Origin: Nitrosomonadales bacterium
Lineage (GTDB): Bacteria > Pseudomonadota > Gammaproteobacteria > Burkholderiales > Gallionellaceae
Direction of reading: 5' to 3'
Length of the DNA stretch: 64,000 nucleotides
NCBI GenBank assembly: GCA_016716325.1
Contig: JADJWO010000001.1
Span: 1,240,001 to 1,304,000, forward strand
Shown here: positions 61,234-64,000 of the stretch, piece after piece
How positions within the stretch are numbered: position 1 is the first letter of the stretch
Layout: each line of letters starts with the position of its first letter
Notes under the pieces: model-generated
What the model saw: only the letters and a program-made list of their open reading frames with translations
Told to the model about the DNA's origin: nothing
Databases searched by the model: none
Translations under genes and position numbers: made by a program

Positions 61234-63308
61234 TCGTCGTGCCCTGTTTGTGAAAGTGCAAGCGGCCAAACAGGGCCACTGCCATGTTTGCGAAGAAGCC
61301 AGGCCGATACCGTGAGTGTCCAGCGTGAGTCGACCATGTCGTCCACAAGCAGTACCGGACCGCGAGGAATATGGTCGCTGGAAATTTCCAGTGCACCATC
61401 AATGTTGCGGGCTTGCTGAGTGCTATTGGCCATGTCTTTTTGAGCCGGTCGTTCGTCAGTCTTTGCGATGACTGCATGAAACGGTAGTCCGAGCGCGTTA
61501 GCCAAGCGTTGAGCGAAATTCGGTACGAGGTCGGGGTGACGCAGGGATGGAACGCAGGTTACCCAGGTGGGTGCTGGTTCGGGACTCCATTCACGGACCA
61601 TCTTTGCGCATGCATCGACTAGTTCATCTGAGAAGTGGTTGTCTTGGTACTTGCCCCTCCTAACCAGGCCTCCCCAACCCGCATCACCCCATACACACAG
61701 CGCCATGCCAGGCTGGGCTTGGAAAGGAATGGTCGATGCGTTTCGGATTCCGTACTTTGGCATCCCGCCAACGGGCCATTTTTTGCGTGGTTCGATTGGC
61801 AGGTTTGTTCGGCAGAGAAATGCCTCGGCTTCTCGCACCAATAATTCATCTACATCTTCAGACAACGGTGGCAACGACGGTGGGCTGACATTGCTGGAGT
61901 CACCGTCCAGTGCGTCAATCAGGAAGCCCATGTGCTTACCGAATTCCAAGCCAACGTACATCTGCATCTGCTGAAGCTCGCCGCGCCTAAGCTTTGTGAG
62001 CCTATCTGCCCGCGCCCAAAATCCTTCTCCCAGTTTGGCTGCAGTGAGTTGCCATTTCGTCTGCTGTTTGGCAATCGGTGCAGGCGACTCGAGAGAGAGT
62101 GCCGTTATGGTCTTTTCGATGCGGCTCTTACTCATGTTCACGCAGGTCATGAGCTCCGGTATGGATAGGCCATCGTCTGCATCATTCAAAGCAGCCAGAA
62201 CATCATCGACTTCCTGTGGGGTGGGGAAGGCACTCCGAATGAACCAGTCCGTGATTCCCTCTTCTTCGTCGCCACTCAAGAGGATCCCGTAAGCGGATTC
62301 CAGCGCTCGTCCAGCTCGTCCGACTTGCTGGTAATAGGCGACCACGGAACCTGGCATTTGGTAGTGAATCACAAACGCCAAGTCAGGCTTGTCGTAGCCC
62401 ATGCCAAGGGCTGTGGTCGCGACAAGTGCCTTGACCTGGTTTTCTTGCAGTGCCTGTTCTAACTCTTCCCGCCGATCACCTGTCTTTCCCGTATAGGCCT
62501 CGACGGAGAATCCTCGCGTCTTCAGCCAATCCGCCAGCTGATTTGCATCTCGAATCGTCAACGTGTAGATGATTCCGTGACCTACGAGTGAATCGAGTTG
62601 TTGTGCTATCCATGCCATGCGGACAGCCTGACTAGGCAAGCGCATGGTTTGCAAAGTAAGGGAGCTACGGTTCAGGTCGCCCCGCAGCACCTTCATATTG
62701 GGACCGAGGACAGCGACGAGGTCCTCCATGACGCGGTTGTTAGCGGTGGCAGTCGTGGCCAACAGACGTAGATTGGCGGGGAGGGATCTAGCTATACGTT
62801 CCAATAACCTGTAGTGCGGGCGGAAGTCATGTCCCCAGTCAGATATGCAGTGAGCTTCATCAATCACCATGAGCGATATCTGCCCGGCGATACCGGCTAA
62901 AACCTGTGTGTTGAACCAGTCGTTACCGAGCTTCTCTGGCGCAATAAGCAGGATGTCGACTTCGTTCCGCCTGAGTTTGGCTTCAACTGCAGTCCACTCA
63001 TCCTGGTTGTCTGAGTTGATCGTGGCTGCGCGCACGCCCATTCGCTCGGCCGCTGCGATTTGGTTTCGCATCAACGCCAGCAGCGGGGAAATTAACAATG
63101 CGGGGCCGGAACCCCCTTCTCGAAGCAACTTGGTGGCGATGAAGTAGACGAAGCTCTTGCCCCATCCCGTCTTTTGGACAACGAGCAGACGCCCCTTGCC
63201 ATCAACGACGTGACTAATGGCGTCTTCCTGACCATCCCGAAAGTTGGCGTTTGCATGGCCAGAGCCGATGCGTAGCAGCTCTAAAGCCCGTTGATGGCTA
63301 TACGGCAT
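61230..63308 (-). CDS. RecQ-like helicase fused to ComF-like phosphoribosyltransferase
   Basis: 692 residues. SF2 helicase: GQEDAI Q-motif (26-31), QKTGWGKS (45-52), DEAH (150-153), TTATANN and QVGRAGR motif VI. No RQC/HRDC is evident. The C-terminal 130 residues form a phosphoribosyltransferase with LLVDDMVDSRWT (653-664), the PRPP-binding loop as in ComF. RecQ/ComF/DprA together mirror the ComFA-ComFC-DprA proteins of DNA uptake. It starts 16 bp after the AlpA-like gene and overlaps the dprA-like gene. Confidence 0.9.
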   Translation of the reverse strand: MPYSHQRALELLRIGSGHANANFRDGQEDAISHVVDGKGRLLVVQKTGWGKSFVYFIATKLLREGGSGPALLISPLLALMRNQIAAAERMGVRAATINSDNQDEWTAVEAKLRRNEVDILLIAPEKLGNDWFNTQVLAGIAGQISLMVIDEAHCISDWGHDFRPHYRLLERIARSLPANLRLLATTATANNRVMEDLVAVLGPNMKVLRGDLNRSSLTLQTMRLPSQAVRMAWIAQQLDSLVGHGIIYTLTIRDANQLADWLKTRGFSVEAYTGKTGDRREELEQALQENQVKALVATTALGMGYDKPDLAFVIHYQMPGSVVAYYQQVGRAGRALESAYGILLSGDEEEGITDWFIRSAFPTPQEVDDVLAALNDADDGLSIPELMTCVNMSKSRIEKTITALSLESPAPIAKQQTKWQLTAAKLGEGFWARADRLTKLRRGELQQMQMYVGLEFGKHMGFLIDALDGDSSNVSPPSLPPLSEDVDELLVREAEAFLCRTNLPIEPRKKWPVGGMPKYGIRNASTIPFQAQPGMALCVWGDAGWGGLVRRGKYQDNHFSDELVDACAKMVREWSPEPAPTWVTCVPSLRHPDLVPNFAQRLANALGLPFHAVIAKTDERPAQKDMANSTQQARNIDGALEISSDHIPRGPVLLVDDMVDSRWTLTVSAWLLRKHGSGPVWPLALSQTGHDE

Positions 63309-63324
63309 TGTTATTGTTCTCCCC

Positions 63325-63516
63325 TTACCCAGCAGTAGTCTGGTTCTTAATCCATTGGTCGATGTCCGATCGCAAGAAGCGCCAGGTTCCCCCCACCTTG
63401 AAGGCCGGTATCTTTTTCGCGCCAGCGAGGCGGTACACCGTCCGCTCGTTGACCTTCAGATAGTCCGCAACCTCCTTAATCGTCAGGATTGAGCCATCGC
63501 TGGAATTTGTAGCCAT
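63325..63516 (-). CDS. AlpA/excisionase-like HTH regulator
   Basis: 63 residues from the ATG at 63516; a TTG at 63534 is the alternative. MerR-type HTH: LTIKEVADYLKVNERTVYRL, then KIPAFKVGGTWRFLRSDIDQ, the excisionase/AlpA fold. It is the first gene behind the promoter at 63543-63571 and 16 bp before the RecQ gene, so it is most likely the operon's regulator, comparable in place to BrxR-type regulators though of another family. Confidence 0.85.
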   Translation of the reverse strand: MATNSSDGSILTIKEVADYLKVNERTVYRLAGAKKIPAFKVGGTWRFLRSDIDQWIKNQTTAG

Positions 63517-63542
63517 AGCGGTCGCCAGATGCAAAAGACGTC

Positions 63543-63571
63543 AAGATAGTGCAAACCAGTACAAATGACAA
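63543..63571 (-). promoter_or_regulatory. Sigma70-type promoter of the defence operon
   Basis: On the - strand: -35 TTGTCA (63571-63566), a 17-bp spacer, and -10 TATCTT (63548-63543), 27 bp before the AlpA-like start. It is the only good promoter seen between here and brxA, so it may drive all 12 genes. Confidence 0.7.
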
Positions 63572-63612
63572 CGCGTTCGAGATGCTTTTGGCAGGCGCGT
63601 AACAAAATGGCC

Positions 63613-63638
63613 GAAAACGGGAGGCAAATTGCCTCCCG
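63613..63638 (-). terminator. Rho-independent terminator
   Basis: CGGGAGGC/GCCTCCCG, an 8-bp stem (63618-63638) with a 5-nt loop, followed on the - strand by GTTTTC. It ends the gene at 63651 and insulates the defence operon promoter. Confidence 0.78.
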
Positions 63639-63650
63639 CCAGCACTTCAG

Positions 63651-64000
63651 TTACTTGTTGGTGTCGTCGGGCCGTTGCTCGAATTGAGCCTTGCCCTGCG
63701 ATTTCTTGCGCCGCAGGAAACTGGGCGAAACGGACTCTGCCGCCATGCTCATGAGCATTTCTTCCTTGGCGGAAACACGCGAGGACATCTTGCGGCTCGA
63801 ATACATGGCCTCCTTGCGGAAACGGGCACCGTCCATTTCCTTGGCGATCTCAGCCATGCCTTCCAATACTTCCATCACCCAGGGATGGTCAGCAAAGCGC
63901 TTGCGGCCTTCCACGATCATTTTTTGAATCGTGTCCCAGTCACCATGCTCGGCGGCGGCACGAGCTTGATCCAGGAATTTCCCGGCCTCCAGTTCAGTTT
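63651..64000 (-). CDS. Hypothetical protein, partial (5' end off right edge)
   Basis: At least 115 codons are open to the window edge, with no stop upstream of the ATG at 63920, so the true start lies outside. The sequence is helical and charged: KFLDQARAAAEHGDWDTIQK, HPWVMEVLEGMAEIAKEMDG, and a lysine-rich end SFLRRKKSQGKAQFEQRPDD. No family recognised. A terminator follows, and the gene is outside the defence operon. Confidence 0.7.
   Translation of the reverse strand, partial: TELEAGKFLDQARAAAEHGDWDTIQKMIVEGRKRFADHPWVMEVLEGMAEIAKEMDGARFRKEAMYSSRKMSSRVSAKEEMLMSMAAESVSPSFLRRKKSQGKAQFEQRPDDTNK

Noticed and set aside
1..64000. CRISPR array, tRNA or rRNA genes
   Set aside because: No regularly spaced repeats of 24-37 bp and no cloverleaf-like or rRNA-like sequence were noticed; the absence is by reading, not by a program.

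Overview
The window looks like a high-GC proteobacterial chromosome segment (probably beta- or gammaproteobacterial, judged from gene families and GC-rich codon use only; there is no rRNA or tRNA to anchor it). It holds two large blocks that meet tail to tail. On the left is a nearly complete lambda-like, long-tailed prophage (about 3.5-41.7 kb, possibly from 1.2 kb), mostly on the + strand. On the right is a defence island (about 41.7-63.6 kb) entirely on the - strand.

Left edge (1-6.1 kb): a partial unknown gene, a XRE repressor / ImmA-IrrE metalloprotease pair with operator-like repeats upstream, an OST-HTH (LOTUS) protein, then a tightly coupled integration cassette: small ORF, DUF2924 protein, large serine recombinase, and a small HTH protein, closed by a rho-independent terminator. 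Early region (6.3-14.7 kb): a compact operon in which most genes overlap by a few bases, with a HTH protein, BRO-N protein, RecA-like ATPase, DUF669 protein, zinc-knuckle proteins, a Cas4/RecB-like Fe-S nuclease, a primase-SF3 helicase and a RuvC-like resolvase. At 15.0-17.8 kb come two adjacent ParB-methyltransferase fusions. A set of - strand accessory genes (17.6-19.8 kb) separates these from the late genes. Late region (19.9-41.3 kb): terminase (the small subunit is split by a frameshift), two tail-fibre-like genes, gpW-like joiner, portal, S49 protease, decoration and major capsid proteins, tail tube, tail chaperone with a likely -1 frameshift, tape measure, tip proteins, holin-like protein and GH24 lysozyme.

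Defence island: reading on the - strand from 63.5 kb leftwards, one promoter is followed by an AlpA-like HTH gene, a RecQ-type helicase with a C-terminal ComF-like phosphoribosyltransferase, a DprA-like protein, a UvrD-type helicase, and then a full type I BREX set brxA-brxB-brxC-pglX-[DUF262/DUF1524]-pglZ-brxL and an HrgA-like putative nuclease. All gaps are short or negative, so the 12 genes may form one transcription unit of about 22 kb. The DprA/RecQ-PRTase/UvrD trio resembles a natural-transformation toolkit (ComFA, ComFC, DprA) rewired into defence, and is the most interesting candidate for an incompletely described system.

Two unexplained sequence signals stand out. One is a 31-bp element present in five places, each 25-36 nt upstream of the first gene of a small accessory transcription unit in the prophage. 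The other is a perfect 9-bp hairpin at 41697-41718 in which the last prophage gene and the last BREX-island gene both end, each stop codon lying in one arm.
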